From DASZHC01 sp035938215 (lineage in GTDB: Bacteria > Verrucomicrobiota > Verrucomicrobiia > Chthoniobacterales > JAFAMB01): DNA of 16,382 bases. This document shows, one piece after another, positions 1 to 8,015 of this stretch (its first letter is position 1; the number at the start of each line of letters is the position of its first letter). A program made the translations under genes and the position numbers. Below the pieces are notes generated by a model. That model was given only the letters and a program-made list of their open reading frames with translations. It had not been told where the DNA came from and ran no database searches. The stretch lies in assembly GCA_035938215.1 (NCBI GenBank), contig DASZHC010000189.1, positions 1-16,382 of the forward strand. The letters are read 5' to 3'.

Positions 1-1
1 C

Positions 2-50
2 TTTCCGATTCAGGGAAGCTGTGATTACCGAAATCTTCACGAATCGGAAA
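2..50. repeat. 10-bp inverted repeat abutting the leuD stop
   Basis: The arm TTTCCGATTC (2-11) is the exact reverse complement of GAATCGGAAA (41-50), with a 29-base loop. The inner arm ends one base before the leuD stop codon (51-53, minus strand), so the hairpin would form right at the 3' end of the leuCD transcript. No T-run is visible before the window edge, so it is a possible terminator or RNA-stability element rather than a clear intrinsic terminator. Confidence 0.45.
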
Positions 51-596
51 TCAGGACTTTGAAATCATGCCTGATTGCCGTGCGTAATTGAACAGTCCGC
101 CCGCCTCAATCACGGGCCGCACATCCCCCATCTGCTTCAACTCATGCACAGTACCGTTGATCTCGACGGTATCCGCATCAAAATCCACCGTTGCAACGTC
201 CCCAGTCTTCACGGAATCGATCAGTCGCTCTTTCGACTCGTAGGGATAAAGCTCTCCCGTAGCGACACTGTTCCTGAAAAAAATGCGCGCATACGAATCT
301 GCAACGATCACATCCACACCGGCGGCACCCAAGGCGATGGGTGCATGTTCCCTTGAACTGCCGCAGCCGAAATTCTTCCCGGCAATGATGATTTTATACT
401 CCGTCTTCATCGAATCCTTTTTGACGAATTCGATGGGATAGAGGTCGCTTGGTAGACCCACCATCGCGTAGGATCCAAGCTTCTCGTACTCGTCCGGAAT
501 CGTAGGAACCAAGGCCAGATATTGAGCCGGGATAATCTGATCGGTATCAATATCATCCCCGACCACATAAACAGGACTCGTAAGCTTTTTCGGCAT
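51..596 (-). CDS. leuD: 3-isopropylmalate dehydratase small subunit (LeuD)
   Basis: This is the small (swivel-domain) subunit of isopropylmalate isomerase, which with LeuC interconverts 2- and 3-isopropylmalate in cytoplasmic leucine biosynthesis. The 181-residue product begins with the conserved GDDIDTDQI segment (13-21). It carries the family signature GKNFGCGSSREHAP (73-86) and the following FFRNS (106-110), which together form the substrate-facing part of the swivel domain. The length fits the short, archaeal/HacB-like LeuD form rather than the roughly 200-residue enterobacterial form. The ATG at 596 has only a weak GAG upstream. It lies 111 bp downstream of leuC on the same strand, so the two are probably co-transcribed. 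A homoaconitase-type small subunit is the main alternative, less likely without other lysine or 2-oxoadipate genes here. Confidence 0.95.
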   Translation of the reverse strand: MPKKLTSPVYVVGDDIDTDQIIPAQYLALVPTIPDEYEKLGSYAMVGLPSDLYPIEFVKKDSMKTEYKIIIAGKNFGCGSSREHAPIALGAAGVDVIVADSYARIFFRNSVATGELYPYESKERLIDSVKTGDVATVDFDADTVEINGTVHELKQMGDVRPVIEAGGLFNYARQSGMISKS

Positions 597-707
597 GATT
601 ATTTTCTCAATTTCAGTTAGTCATTCTTCTGAGCCCGTCAGGAAGCCGTGCAAAGCAAACCGTGTCAGCTTCAATTGGTCCGTCGCCGAAATACCTCCCG
701 AAAGTCT

Positions 708-2078
708 TTAACTCAAAAACTCCCTCGGGTCGGTCACATGACCTGTCAGCGCCGAAGCAGCAACCGTATAAGGGCTGGCGAGGTAAACCTTAGATTCCTT
801 GCTACCCATCCTGCCCGGGAAGTTTCGATTCGTCGCGCTGATACAGGTCAGCGGCGCATTTAGTCGGCCAAAGGTATCCTGAGGACCTCCTAAGCAAGCA
901 GCGCACGACGCATTTTCCGTCATCATTACGCCTGCATTGACCAAAACATCCCAAACCGCAGAGTCTCCGAGGCGGAATTCCTTCAATTCTTGAACCACTT
1001 CGGACGTAGCGGGAACTCCATAGGTCTCGATCTTTACTTGCCTGCCGTTCACCACTTCCGCGAACGCCACAAAGTCGCTGGTCTTACCTCCCGTACATGA
1101 TCCAATATACGCTCGGTCAAGTTTGACATATTCCAACGCCTTGGCCAGCGCGCGGTTGCCCGGATTCGGGTGCATCGCCACAGTTGGCTCAAGCTTGGAG
1201 AGATCGTATACCTTGTCGAAGACGAATTTCTGATCTTTATCGAGCTCAACTGGATCGTAATCAGATTTCGTCCCGTTCTCTCGCACACGCTCGTCAACGT
1301 AGGTGAAAGTCTTCTCATCCGCCGGGAAAATACCGTTCTTAGCGCCAGCTTCGATCGCCATGTTTGCGATCGTCATTCGGTCGTCAATGCTTAGAGATCG
1401 TGCACCTGACCCTTCCCATTGCATCGCACGATAGGTTGCTCCGTCGAATCCAATATCGCCGATAACATGCAGGATCACATCCTTTGCCATTACCCCTTTC
1501 GGCAGCTCTCCTTCGAGGTAAAACCGCATGGTCTCGGGAACCTTTATAAGGAGTTTCCCTGTGCCGAGAATGAAGCCTGCATCCGTATTTCCAATGCCAG
1601 TCGCAAATTCTCCGAACGCTCCAGCCATGCACGTGTGCGAATCGGTCCCAAAAAGCACTTCCCCGGGACGCGCGTGACCGCGCCGCGGCAATGCAGTGTG
1701 GCAGACTCCCTGGTACCGGGAACCGTATTGTCGATTAAGCTGTCCGCGAGCTGGATTGAACGTCCAGCGCCCGTTCGGATCGTCAATCACATCGTAAAAA
1801 TAGGGAAGCCCTTGCTCCCGAGCAAAATCGCGGAGAATATCGACATTCCGATTCGAAAGCCGATCGGACGTGAATATATAGTGGTCAGGGATTATCACGA
1901 TTTTTTTTGGATCCCAAACCTTTGCGTGCTCGCCAAACTCCCGTTTGAAAACACCTATACTGCCCGGTCCGCAAACGTCGTGTGTCAGCAGAATATCGGC
2001 GTTTGCCCAAGCGTTATCTCCCGCATCAACCCGGCTTCGGCCGCTTGCCCTGGCTAAAATCTTCTCGGTCAGCGTCAT
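708..2078 (-). CDS. leuC: 3-isopropylmalate dehydratase large subunit (LeuC)
   Basis: This is the aconitase-family large subunit of isopropylmalate isomerase, which carries the [4Fe-4S] cluster and pairs with the LeuD product of the next gene. The 456-residue protein shows FGTDSHTC (143-150), the cluster cysteine in IGSCTGGKTSDF (Cys328), and the SCAACLGG pair (Cys392, Cys395). Together these give the three iron-sulphur ligands expected of the family. Residues about 100-124 form an extra basic/aromatic segment between the usual FYDVID and CHTALP motifs that short LeuC proteins lack. The ATG at 2078 is the natural start because the N-terminal MTLTEKILARA is typical. The upstream lipid-kinase gene ends 40 bp away, so leuC may be in one operon with it. 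Confidence 0.95.
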   Translation of the reverse strand: MTLTEKILARASGRSRVDAGDNAWANADILLTHDVCGPGSIGVFKREFGEHAKVWDPKKIVIIPDHYIFTSDRLSNRNVDILRDFAREQGLPYFYDVIDDPNGRWTFNPARGQLNRQYGSRYQGVCHTALPRRGHARPGEVLFGTDSHTCMAGAFGEFATGIGNTDAGFILGTGKLLIKVPETMRFYLEGELPKGVMAKDVILHVIGDIGFDGATYRAMQWEGSGARSLSIDDRMTIANMAIEAGAKNGIFPADEKTFTYVDERVRENGTKSDYDPVELDKDQKFVFDKVYDLSKLEPTVAMHPNPGNRALAKALEYVKLDRAYIGSCTGGKTSDFVAFAEVVNGRQVKIETYGVPATSEVVQELKEFRLGDSAVWDVLVNAGVMMTENASCAACLGGPQDTFGRLNAPLTCISATNRNFPGRMGSKESKVYLASPYTVAASALTGHVTDPREFLS

Positions 2079-2118
2079 AAGGAACGCTAAAAGTCGATGC
2101 GGACCCCTGTTAAATCAA

Positions 2119-3093
2119 CTAGAAAACCTCCGCGGGTGCTACGACTTTCAATGCTTTCGCAAGAATGCGAAACCGGACGGGGGTCGTCCCGATCGGTCGG
2201 CCATCCACGTGGACACACATTCGATTCGGAGATGAAACCCGCAGCGTTTTGGACTCGAACATCTCCATCTTCGGGTTGTAGAGCCTCTGCCCCCTGCTGA
2301 TCGACCACAAGTGCCGCATCAATTCGAGCTTGCTGAAGTCGCGATAAACCCCGATCGAGAAAAGGCCGTCATCCAGAACCGCACCGGGACAGACGTTAAA
2401 GTTGCTCCCATAGTAAGGCCCGTTGCCGATCGCGACGAATGAGCATCGCAGCTTGATCCGCCTTCTGCTTCGCTGAAAACGCCGGCGCCTCCTTCTTAGG
2501 GGCGCTTGACCGCGAAATGAACAGTGGTATGCCTCAAGAACGGGCCGGTCGAATTCGAGTTCGATCGATTTCTGGCGGTAATGAACCGCCAATCGGATCG
2601 CCCGCACGATGCTCCCCAGCCGCCCGCTCTTGACCTCTTCTCCGATGGGAAAAAGCTCTGCGTCCACGCCAACCCCGGCGGCCTCAAAGAAATGGTGATG
2701 TTCGTCTGCGATTCCAACGTCTATCTCCCTCGTATGGCCCACTTCAATCAAATCGCAAATTGCGTTCACCTCCCGCGGCAGATCGAGACTCAAAGCGAGA
2801 TTGTTGAAAGTCCCAAGAGGAACAATGGCAAGGCTTTTTCCGGTTCTCACAAGACTTGAAGCTGCTTCGTGAACGGTGCTGTCTCCCGCGGCTACAACCA
2901 CCAGATCGATTCCATCGCGGACAAGCTTCGCCGTCCGCTCCGCAATGTTCAGCCCAGGCTCAACAGTAATCTCTGTCAGCGAATTGCAGATTCGTTCAAG
3001 CCGCTCTCGAACTCGTTTTCGCGGTTCGGAATCCTGTGCGCCACTGGCCGGGTTTTGAATCAGGGCAATCTTGCGATCATGCGCCGGTTCCAT
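2119..3093 (-). CDS. YegS/DAGK-family lipid kinase
   Basis: This is a diacylglycerol/sphingoid-base kinase catalytic-domain protein (DAGK_cat family), expected to phosphorylate a lipid hydroxyl using ATP at the inner membrane face. From the ATG at 3093 it has 324 residues. It opens with the typical strand ALIQNPASG (10-18). The nucleotide loop GGDGT is changed to AGDST (within 68-78), and the later glycine motif reads PLGTFNN (92-98). The C-terminal domain includes NGPYYGSNF and LDDGLFSIGVY. Residues about 195-215 are an arginine-rich insertion not usual in the family. An upstream in-frame ATG at 3213 would add 40 residues, but that extension lies in an intergenic repeat (3149-3234), so I reject it. 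The true substrate cannot be told from sequence. Confidence 0.82.
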   Translation of the reverse strand: MEPAHDRKIALIQNPASGAQDSEPRKRVRERLERICNSLTEITVEPGLNIAERTAKLVRDGIDLVVVAAGDSTVHEAASSLVRTGKSLAIVPLGTFNNLALSLDLPREVNAICDLIEVGHTREIDVGIADEHHHFFEAAGVGVDAELFPIGEEVKSGRLGSIVRAIRLAVHYRQKSIELEFDRPVLEAYHCSFRGQAPLRRRRRRFQRSRRRIKLRCSFVAIGNGPYYGSNFNVCPGAVLDDGLFSIGVYRDFSKLELMRHLWSISRGQRLYNPKMEMFESKTLRVSSPNRMCVHVDGRPIGTTPVRFRILAKALKVVAPAEVF

Positions 3094-3148
3094 CTCAAAA
3101 CCAGTATACGGCTTGTATAGCGTGCCGTCGCTAACGGGAATGAACGCT

Positions 3149-3234
3149 ATTGCTGGCCGATTCCCTGGAGCTGGAGGGCCTCCGCTCCGTCGGAGCCCTG
3201 CACTGGTCTTCATTTACGGCCGGCAACGGCTGCG
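3149..3234. repeat. Dispersed intergenic repeat, copy 1
   Basis: The block begins ATTGCTGGCCGAT, then CCTGGAG, then a hairpin-like GGCCTCCGCTCCGTCGGAGCC, and ends with CGGCCGGCAACGGCT. The same ordered words occur at 8016-8095 with substitutions and an indel. It sits just upstream of the lipid kinase start and explains why the longer reading frame there is not coding. Confidence 0.75.
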
Positions 3235-3310
3235 CTTCGCTCGCGCCTTAAAAAAGGGGCATCACGCGGACGCTGAGGAACGCGGTGGTCTAAGGGTGGA
3301 CAATGTAAAA

Positions 3311-3326
3311 CGGGCGTCCTCGCCCG
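3311..3326. repeat. Perfect GC hairpin
   Basis: CGGGCG (3311-3316) and CGCCCG (3321-3326) are perfect complements around a TCCT loop. A T-rich stretch follows about 10 bases later on the plus strand, but there is no plus-strand gene for it to terminate. It is more likely part of the intergenic repeat complement. Confidence 0.5.
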
Positions 3327-3471
3327 GTGTTCTCTTTTCGCAGATCTGAGCCCTAATCGCGGAGCCTCAAATCCGAGGCGGCGGCCGTCGCATCGCGTGC
3401 CATTTCCTTCCTGCCAACAACTATTCCATTTCTCTTGGTGTCCTCAGTGTCTCTGTGGTGAACGCGGTACA

Positions 3472-3999
3472 CTAGATCCGGCGCGCCTGGACCTGCGCAG
3501 AGTAGCTATTGATAATGACATCGAGAACCTTTTGACCGGTGATGACGCGATCCGTCGCATAGTCAACGTTTCCATCGGTGCTAATGACCGCTATGCCAAA
3601 GTCTCCGACCCGGTACGCATCTGCTACCGACCCCGGATCCGGTAAGATAACGAAAGGAATATCGGTCCGCGTGACGACTCCCGTTTCCTTCGTAAATGCG
3701 ACAAAAAACAGTGTGTACCTCGAAGCGAGCTCCTTCGAACGTTTATTTAGCTGTTTAATTTGCTTGATGAATTCTTTTTGGCTCGGATTCTCCGCGAAAA
3801 TAAGCACGACGGGGTGGCCCCGCACGTCACGTAACCGCCGAACCTTTCCGTTTACTCCGCTCCAGAGAAATTCGGGGGCGGGCCGAGGGACGCTTGGGGT
3901 GGGAGGAACTTCTTTCGATTTTGCCGGGTGAGCTTCAACTGCGTTTGATAAGAAACAAAATGCGACGGCCAAAAAACAAAAAACGCAGAGGCGTTTCAT
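3472..3999 (-). CDS. Secreted thioredoxin-fold protein without a CXXC motif
   Basis: The 175-residue product starts with a clear signal peptide (basic MKR, hydrophobic core to about residue 20, likely cleavage after AVEA at 23), so it should be exported. A proline-rich linker (about 30-42) leads into a domain whose layout resembles AhpC/TSA or DUF4174-like thioredoxin folds: LRDVRGHPVVLIFAE, a helix, FFVAFTKE, then a cis-proline-like DIPFVILPDP and VISTDGNV. The redox CXXC is absent; the position following the first core strand reads ENPSQ, so classical thiol-disulphide activity is unlikely. Its ATG overlaps the frr stop as ATGA (3999-3996), implying translational coupling to frr. No specific function is recognisable. 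Confidence 0.75.
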   Translation of the reverse strand: MKRLCVFCFLAVAFCFLSNAVEAHPAKSKEVPPTPSVPRPAPEFLWSGVNGKVRRLRDVRGHPVVLIFAENPSQKEFIKQIKQLNKRSKELASRYTLFFVAFTKETGVVTRTDIPFVILPDPGSVADAYRVGDFGIAVISTDGNVDYATDRVITGQKVLDVIINSYSAQVQARRI

Positions 4000-4556
4000 A
4001 CCTTCATAATGTCGACCTCTTTAGCTTCCGCGTGAGTGTCGATCGTTTTTACATATTTATCAGTTAACTTTTGTACTTCAGCCTCCAAATCATGACGCTC
4101 ATCCTCCGTGATTTCACCTGATTTTTCGAGTTTCTTAATCTCGTCTATCCCGCCTCGACGGCTGCTGCGAACACGGACTCGTGCCTCTTCGGCCATGTGA
4201 CGCACCGTTTTTACGAGGTCTTTTCTGCGCTCCTCTGACAGCTCCGGAATAGGTAAGCGAATCAGTTTCCCGTCGACTGCTGGAGTGATCCCGATCTTCG
4301 ACTCTTTTAACGCTTTCTCGATATCGCGGGTAACCGATGCGTCAAACGGCTGGATAACTAACAGGCGCGGTTCCGGCGTCGAAATCAATGCCAGTAGCTT
4401 CAGTTTCATCGAAGCCCCATAAGCTTCAACATCGATATTTTCCACTAGCGCCGATGACGCTTTCCCCGTTCGGACCGAAGCAAATTCGTGGATCATATAC
4501 TCCAGTCCTTTCTCCATCGCTGCCTCCGTCTCGAGCAATATCTCTTCAGGTGTCAT
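3996..4556 (-). CDS. frr: Ribosome recycling factor (Frr)
   Basis: RRF splits post-termination 70S ribosomes together with EF-G in the cytoplasm. The 186-residue length matches the family. Recognisable segments are VRTGKASSALVENIDVEAYG (28-47), the PAVDGKLIRLPIPELSEERR stretch leading into the second long helix, and KTVRHMAEEARVRVRSSRR, where the family's conserved basic residues lie. The helical tail ends EVDIMKV. A GGAG Shine-Dalgarno lies 10 bases before the ATG at 4556. pyrH is immediately upstream on the same strand (111 bp), the standard pyrH-frr order. The stop codon overlaps the start of the secreted thioredoxin-like gene. Confidence 0.97.
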   Translation of the reverse strand: MTPEEILLETEAAMEKGLEYMIHEFASVRTGKASSALVENIDVEAYGASMKLKLLALISTPEPRLLVIQPFDASVTRDIEKALKESKIGITPAVDGKLIRLPIPELSEERRKDLVKTVRHMAEEARVRVRSSRRGGIDEIKKLEKSGEITEDERHDLEAEVQKLTDKYVKTIDTHAEAKEVDIMKV

Positions 4557-4566
4557 AGATAATCAT

Positions 4567-4570
4567 CTCC
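4567..4570 (-). promoter_or_regulatory. Shine-Dalgarno of frr
   Basis: Reads GGAG on the minus strand, 10 bases upstream of the frr ATG. It supports the start at 4556 over internal methionines. Confidence 0.6.
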
Positions 4571-4667
4571 ATTTCCTTTTCCCGCTCATTCCCTCGGATC
4601 TACCCCCATTGATCCAACCAGTGCACCGTCTCGCATACACTAGAAAGTGGAACCCAGAATTCTCAAT

Positions 4668-5411
4668 TTACTCGGCTGATACAAGAGTACCCACTTTGCC
4701 GCCGCACACTACCCTTTTAATATTGTTCGGCACTCCCATATCGAAAACGATAATGGGAACCCGGTTGTCCATACACAAGCTGAAGGCGGTCGAATCCATG
4801 ATTTTCAACCGTCTTGTCAACGCTTCGGTGTAGGTAACAGTGTCGTAGCGCAACGCGTTTGGATTGGCCTTGGGATCACTATCATAAATTCCATCGACTT
4901 TCGTTGCTTTCAAAATCGCCTCGGCACGAATTTCACTTGCTCGCAAAGCAGCGGTCGTATCAGTTGAGAAAAAGGGGTTGCCTGTTCCTGCGCCAAAAAT
5001 AACAACTCGGCCCAACTCAAGATGTCGAATTGCTCGACGCAAAATAAACGGCTCTGCAACGTTGGCCATTTCGATTGCGGTTTGCAGTCTAGTTACAACC
5101 CCGAGCTGTTCCAGCGCGCTTTGCAGAGCCATGCCATTGATAACCGTCGCCAGCATACCCATATAGTCAGCTGTCGTCCGATCCATCCCGCGGTGACTGG
5201 CGCTCAATCCTCGCCAGATGTTTCCCCCTCCAATTACTACCGCGATCTCTACTCCCAATTCACTGACCTGTTTGATTTGCTTGGCGATATCGGTCACTAT
5301 CGACGGAGAAATCGTTTCATGGCTCCCATGCTCGCGAAGCGCCTCGCCGCTCAACTTCAGAACAATGCGCCTGTATTTTGGTTGATCCGCTGCCAGTTCA
5401 GTGTTGGACAT
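4668..5411 (-). CDS. pyrH: Uridylate kinase (PyrH)
   Basis: PyrH is the bacterial UMP kinase of the amino-acid-kinase family. It makes UDP from UMP and ATP and is a GTP-activated, UTP-inhibited hexamer. The 247-residue protein shows the N-terminal phosphate-binding VLKLSGEAL (17-25), GGGNIWRG (61-68), and ADYMGMLATVINGMALQ (81-97). It also has IFGAGTGNPFFSTDTTAALR (138-157) and the C-terminal KATKVDGIYDSDPKANPNA. All family motifs are present. The start at 5411 gives a short polar N-terminal extension; no strong ribosome-binding site is visible. It precedes frr, and ligA lies 138 bp upstream on the same strand. Confidence 0.97.
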   Translation of the reverse strand: MSNTELAADQPKYRRIVLKLSGEALREHGSHETISPSIVTDIAKQIKQVSELGVEIAVVIGGGNIWRGLSASHRGMDRTTADYMGMLATVINGMALQSALEQLGVVTRLQTAIEMANVAEPFILRRAIRHLELGRVVIFGAGTGNPFFSTDTTAALRASEIRAEAILKATKVDGIYDSDPKANPNALRYDTVTYTEALTRRLKIMDSTAFSLCMDNRVPIIVFDMGVPNNIKRVVCGGKVGTLVSAE

Positions 5412-5549
5412 GAAAAAATTGAATAGGGCTTAGGCGAGAGTGCCCAGTAAGTCAAGCGATTGCACATTCCCCCCCTCAAAGGTCTCGAAAACCCTGGTTA
5501 CGAATTTGTCTGAGTTTCTTGCCGAGCCCAACACCCAGGCGCAGATCGT

Positions 5550-7553
5550 TCACTCGCCGGCCATTTCGCGAAACTCTTTCTCGGTCACCACCCTGATTCC
5601 AAGCTGTCGCGCCTTCTCCAACTTGCTCCCAGCATCTTCACCGGCAAGAACATAGTCTGTCTTTTTGCTTACGCTGCCCGTCGCGCGCCCTCCGTGTTGG
5701 CGGATGAGTTCCTCAAATATTTCGCGGGGCTGACTCAGCGTACCGGTAATAACCCATGAAGTACCGCGCAAGGTTTCACTCTTCGCCTCGGCACGATCGG
5801 CTTCGCCAAAATTCAACCCATGCCTCTTCAGGGCGTTGATCAAAGCAATATTGTCTGGATTTTGGAACCAGTCGCGGATGCTCGCAGCCACAACTTCACC
5901 TGTATTCGGCACCCGGAGCAGATCCGTTAGCGAAGCTTTTTGCAATGCTTCCATTTTTCCAAAATGGGTCGCCAATTCTCGAGCCGCCGTTGCCCCGACA
6001 TGTAGGATTCCCAGGCCGAATATCAACCTCCAAAGCGGTTGGGCCTTGCTCGCTTCAATTCCAGCTAGAAGATTTGAAATGCTCTTTGTTCCCATCCGCT
6101 CAAGCCGGCCGAGTTTGTTCTCATCGAGCTCGTAAATGTGGTCCACCCGTTTGACGAGACCGTTTCCAACCAGTTGTTCAACCATCATTTCGCCCAGACC
6201 TTCCATGTCCAATGCCCCCCGATGAGCGAAATGTTCGAGCCGGCGTTTTACCTGCTCGGGACATTCAACATTAGTGCACCGGACATCCACCTGGCCTTCG
6301 ATCCGGACGACCCTGGAGCCACAACTCGGACATTGAAGCGGCATTTCGAACGGCTGTTCCGCTCCCGACCGACGCTCTTTCAAGACACTTACAACCGCTG
6401 GAATTATCTCGCCGGACTTCTCAATCACGACGATATCGCCCTCTCGGATATCCTTCCGCCGAATCTCCTCTCCGTTGTGAAGCGTCGCCCGCGAAACCGT
6501 CGTACCGCTGATGAACACCGGATCGAGATTTGCTACAGGCGTGAGTTTTCCCGAACGTCCAACATGGATTTCGATCGACGCCAGTCGAGTTTCGGCCCGC
6601 TCCGCCTGATACTTGAATGCCATGGCCCAGCGGGGCGCTTTTGAGGTATAACCAACTCGCTCTCTAAAGTCATATCGATCGACTTTCACTACTGCTCCGT
6701 CGATTTCGAACGGAAAATCGTGCCGTATCTCACCCAGCGATTGTATCGCCCTAATCACTTCCTCGACCGATTGCGCCATCCAGATCTTCGAATGAGTGGG
6801 TAGTCCCCATCCTTGCAGGCGTTTGAGGGCCTCTTGGTGCGTCGATACTTCGTCGCCAACCAGGAGACCCAACCCATAGAAAATCGCGGAAAGCTTTCGC
6901 TCAGCTACGAGCTTCGGATCAAGCTGCTTGAGACTCCCGGCCGCAGTATTACGAGGGTTCGCAAACAGGGGCTCGCCGGCTTCTTCACGTTCCGCGTTTA
7001 AGGCGGCAAACACCTTTTTCGGAAGGAAAACCTCGCCGCGTACCTCGACTTCGTCCGGAAAAGGGCTATTCAAACGCAGCGGCAGGGCGCGAATCGTTCG
7101 GATATTCTGGGTCACATCGTCGCCAACTACGCCGTTTCCCCGAGTTGCGGCAAACTCCAGAAGGCCGTGATGGTAATAAAGAGAGAGAGCCACTCCATCA
7201 ACCTTCGGCTCGATCACCGCATCAATGGTTTCGCCCGGAATCAAACGTTGCAAGCGCCGAAAGAAGTCGGCGACTTCGGTTTCCGAATAGGTATTGTCCA
7301 AACTCAGCATCGGGCTCCTGTGCGGGACTTGCCGAAAGCTCTCCAGAGGCGCCCCTCCAACCCGGGCAGTTGGAGAGTCTGGCGTAGCTAGCTCGGGATA
7401 TTCTGTCTCCAGATCTCTCAATTCGCGGTAAAGCTCGTCGTACTCTTTGTCCCCTATGGTTGGAGCGGCTTCCAGAAAGTATCGGCGATCATGATCGGCG
7501 ATAACGGAGCGCAACTCCTCGATGCGGCGCTTGGCTTGTTTGAACTTTTCCAT
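5550..7553 (-). CDS. ligA: NAD-dependent DNA ligase (LigA)
   Basis: LigA seals nicks during replication and repair using NAD+. From the ATG at 7553 the protein is 667 residues, a normal length. In order it has the N-terminal Ia domain (DHDRRYFLEAAPTIGDKEYD) that binds NMN, then the adenylation domain with nucleophilic lysine in EPKVDG (Lys117). Next come the OB fold, a four-cysteine zinc finger (CPSC...CTNVEC), helix-hairpin-helix repeats around LGRLERMGTKSISNLL and FGLGILHVGATAA, and a C-terminal BRCT domain (GTSWVITGTLSQPRE to the end). An in-frame TTG at 7583 would add ten residues without a ribosome-binding site, so I prefer the ATG. It appears complete and is probably the housekeeping ligase. 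Confidence 0.97.
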   Translation of the reverse strand: MEKFKQAKRRIEELRSVIADHDRRYFLEAAPTIGDKEYDELYRELRDLETEYPELATPDSPTARVGGAPLESFRQVPHRSPMLSLDNTYSETEVADFFRRLQRLIPGETIDAVIEPKVDGVALSLYYHHGLLEFAATRGNGVVGDDVTQNIRTIRALPLRLNSPFPDEVEVRGEVFLPKKVFAALNAEREEAGEPLFANPRNTAAGSLKQLDPKLVAERKLSAIFYGLGLLVGDEVSTHQEALKRLQGWGLPTHSKIWMAQSVEEVIRAIQSLGEIRHDFPFEIDGAVVKVDRYDFRERVGYTSKAPRWAMAFKYQAERAETRLASIEIHVGRSGKLTPVANLDPVFISGTTVSRATLHNGEEIRRKDIREGDIVVIEKSGEIIPAVVSVLKERRSGAEQPFEMPLQCPSCGSRVVRIEGQVDVRCTNVECPEQVKRRLEHFAHRGALDMEGLGEMMVEQLVGNGLVKRVDHIYELDENKLGRLERMGTKSISNLLAGIEASKAQPLWRLIFGLGILHVGATAARELATHFGKMEALQKASLTDLLRVPNTGEVVAASIRDWFQNPDNIALINALKRHGLNFGEADRAEAKSETLRGTSWVITGTLSQPREIFEELIRQHGGRATGSVSKKTDYVLAGEDAGSKLEKARQLGIRVVTEKEFREMAGE

Positions 7554-7655
7554 GGTAACGCGAACGGTGAGACCGGGTTTCAAAAACCAATCGAGTTAAG
7601 GGCTAAAGTTGTCCATTGTTCAAAGGTAATTCAAGTTCGCGAAACGAAGGGCCCA

Positions 7656-7733
7656 GCCTGCATTCATCCCAAATCCTTAGCTGTAGCGATGCAGTTGCGT
7701 TGACTTCGGTAAGGATTTGGGATGAACGCAGGC
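7656..7733. repeat. 24-bp inverted repeat, MITE-like
   Basis: The left arm 7656-7679 (GCCTGCATTCATCCC...) and right arm 7710-7733 (...GGGATGAACGCAGGC) are reverse complements with one mismatch in 24 bases, separated by 30 bases. Partial pairing continues outward. The size and symmetry fit a small non-autonomous mobile repeat or a long RNA hairpin. It lies about 100 bp upstream of ligA. Confidence 0.8.
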
Positions 7734-7740
7734 TCTGCCA

Positions 7741-7773
7741 GCGGCATTCTCCGGCTGCGCCGGAAAATTCCGC
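7741..7773 (+). terminator. Terminator-like hairpin
   Basis: The stem pairs GCGG..ATT..TCCGGC with GCCGGA..AAT..CCGC around a TGC loop: 13 pairs with two mismatches, including a perfect 6-bp inner stem (7750-7764). On the plus strand it is followed by TGCTTTTT, which gives intrinsic-terminator form. No plus-strand gene precedes it, so it may instead be an appendage of the adjacent inverted repeat. Confidence 0.35.
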
Positions 7774-7878
7774 TGCTTTTTGGAAAGAAGAGTTCAAAAA
7801 ACGTTCGTTTCGATTCATTTATTTCAGAACAGGCTCTTAAATGGACCCGCCGCATTTCATAGCGCGTGATTTTTGCGG

Positions 7879-7900
7879 TCTAGCCGGGGTCTAGCCGGGG
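7879..7900. repeat. Tandem duplication of an 11-mer
   Basis: TCTAGCCGGGG occurs twice head to tail without mismatch. It lies at the edge of the repeat-rich block and looks like a slippage product or a boundary duplication. Confidence 0.7.
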
Positions 7901-7974
7901 TGGAACATGGTTGGCTTTTTTTTGCCAGAAGATGGGCGGTTTTTGGTCTCGCCTGAGCGCCTGCCGCCAGCCAC

Positions 7975-7994
7975 GGCTGCGAGGGACTGCAGCC
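7975..7994. repeat. Perfect palindromic hairpin, form 1
   Basis: GGCTGC and GCAGCC pair perfectly around GAGGGACT and are followed by CTCCA. The hairpin at 8089-8108 has the same layout but a changed, still complementary stem. The two therefore look like related structured repeats. Confidence 0.65.
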
Positions 7995-8015
7995 CTCCAC
8001 CGAAACGGCTGGGCA

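Larger units (their letters stand above)
3094..3471. other. Intergenic gap with dispersed repeats
   Basis: This 378-base gap between the thioredoxin-like gene and the lipid kinase holds no convincing gene. It contains a copy of a repeat also found near 8016 (see 3149-3234), a perfect 6-bp GC hairpin (3311-3326), and a low-complexity CT/GT-rich stretch (about 3434-3466). From memory, that last stretch resembles a sequence that recurs in intergenic DNA of environmental genomes. Any promoter for the kinase-leuCD genes should lie here. Confidence 0.6.

Noticed and set aside
1419..2057. 212-codon plus-strand frame
   Set aside because: It lies entirely antisense to the well-supported leuC gene.
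3094..3213. N-terminal extension of the lipid kinase to an ATG at 3213
   Set aside because: The extension overlaps a dispersed repeat, and the family's first strand begins just after the ATG at 3093.
7554..7583. TTG start for ligA
   Set aside because: It adds ten residues outside the family's usual start with no ribosome-binding site; the ATG at 7553 fits better.
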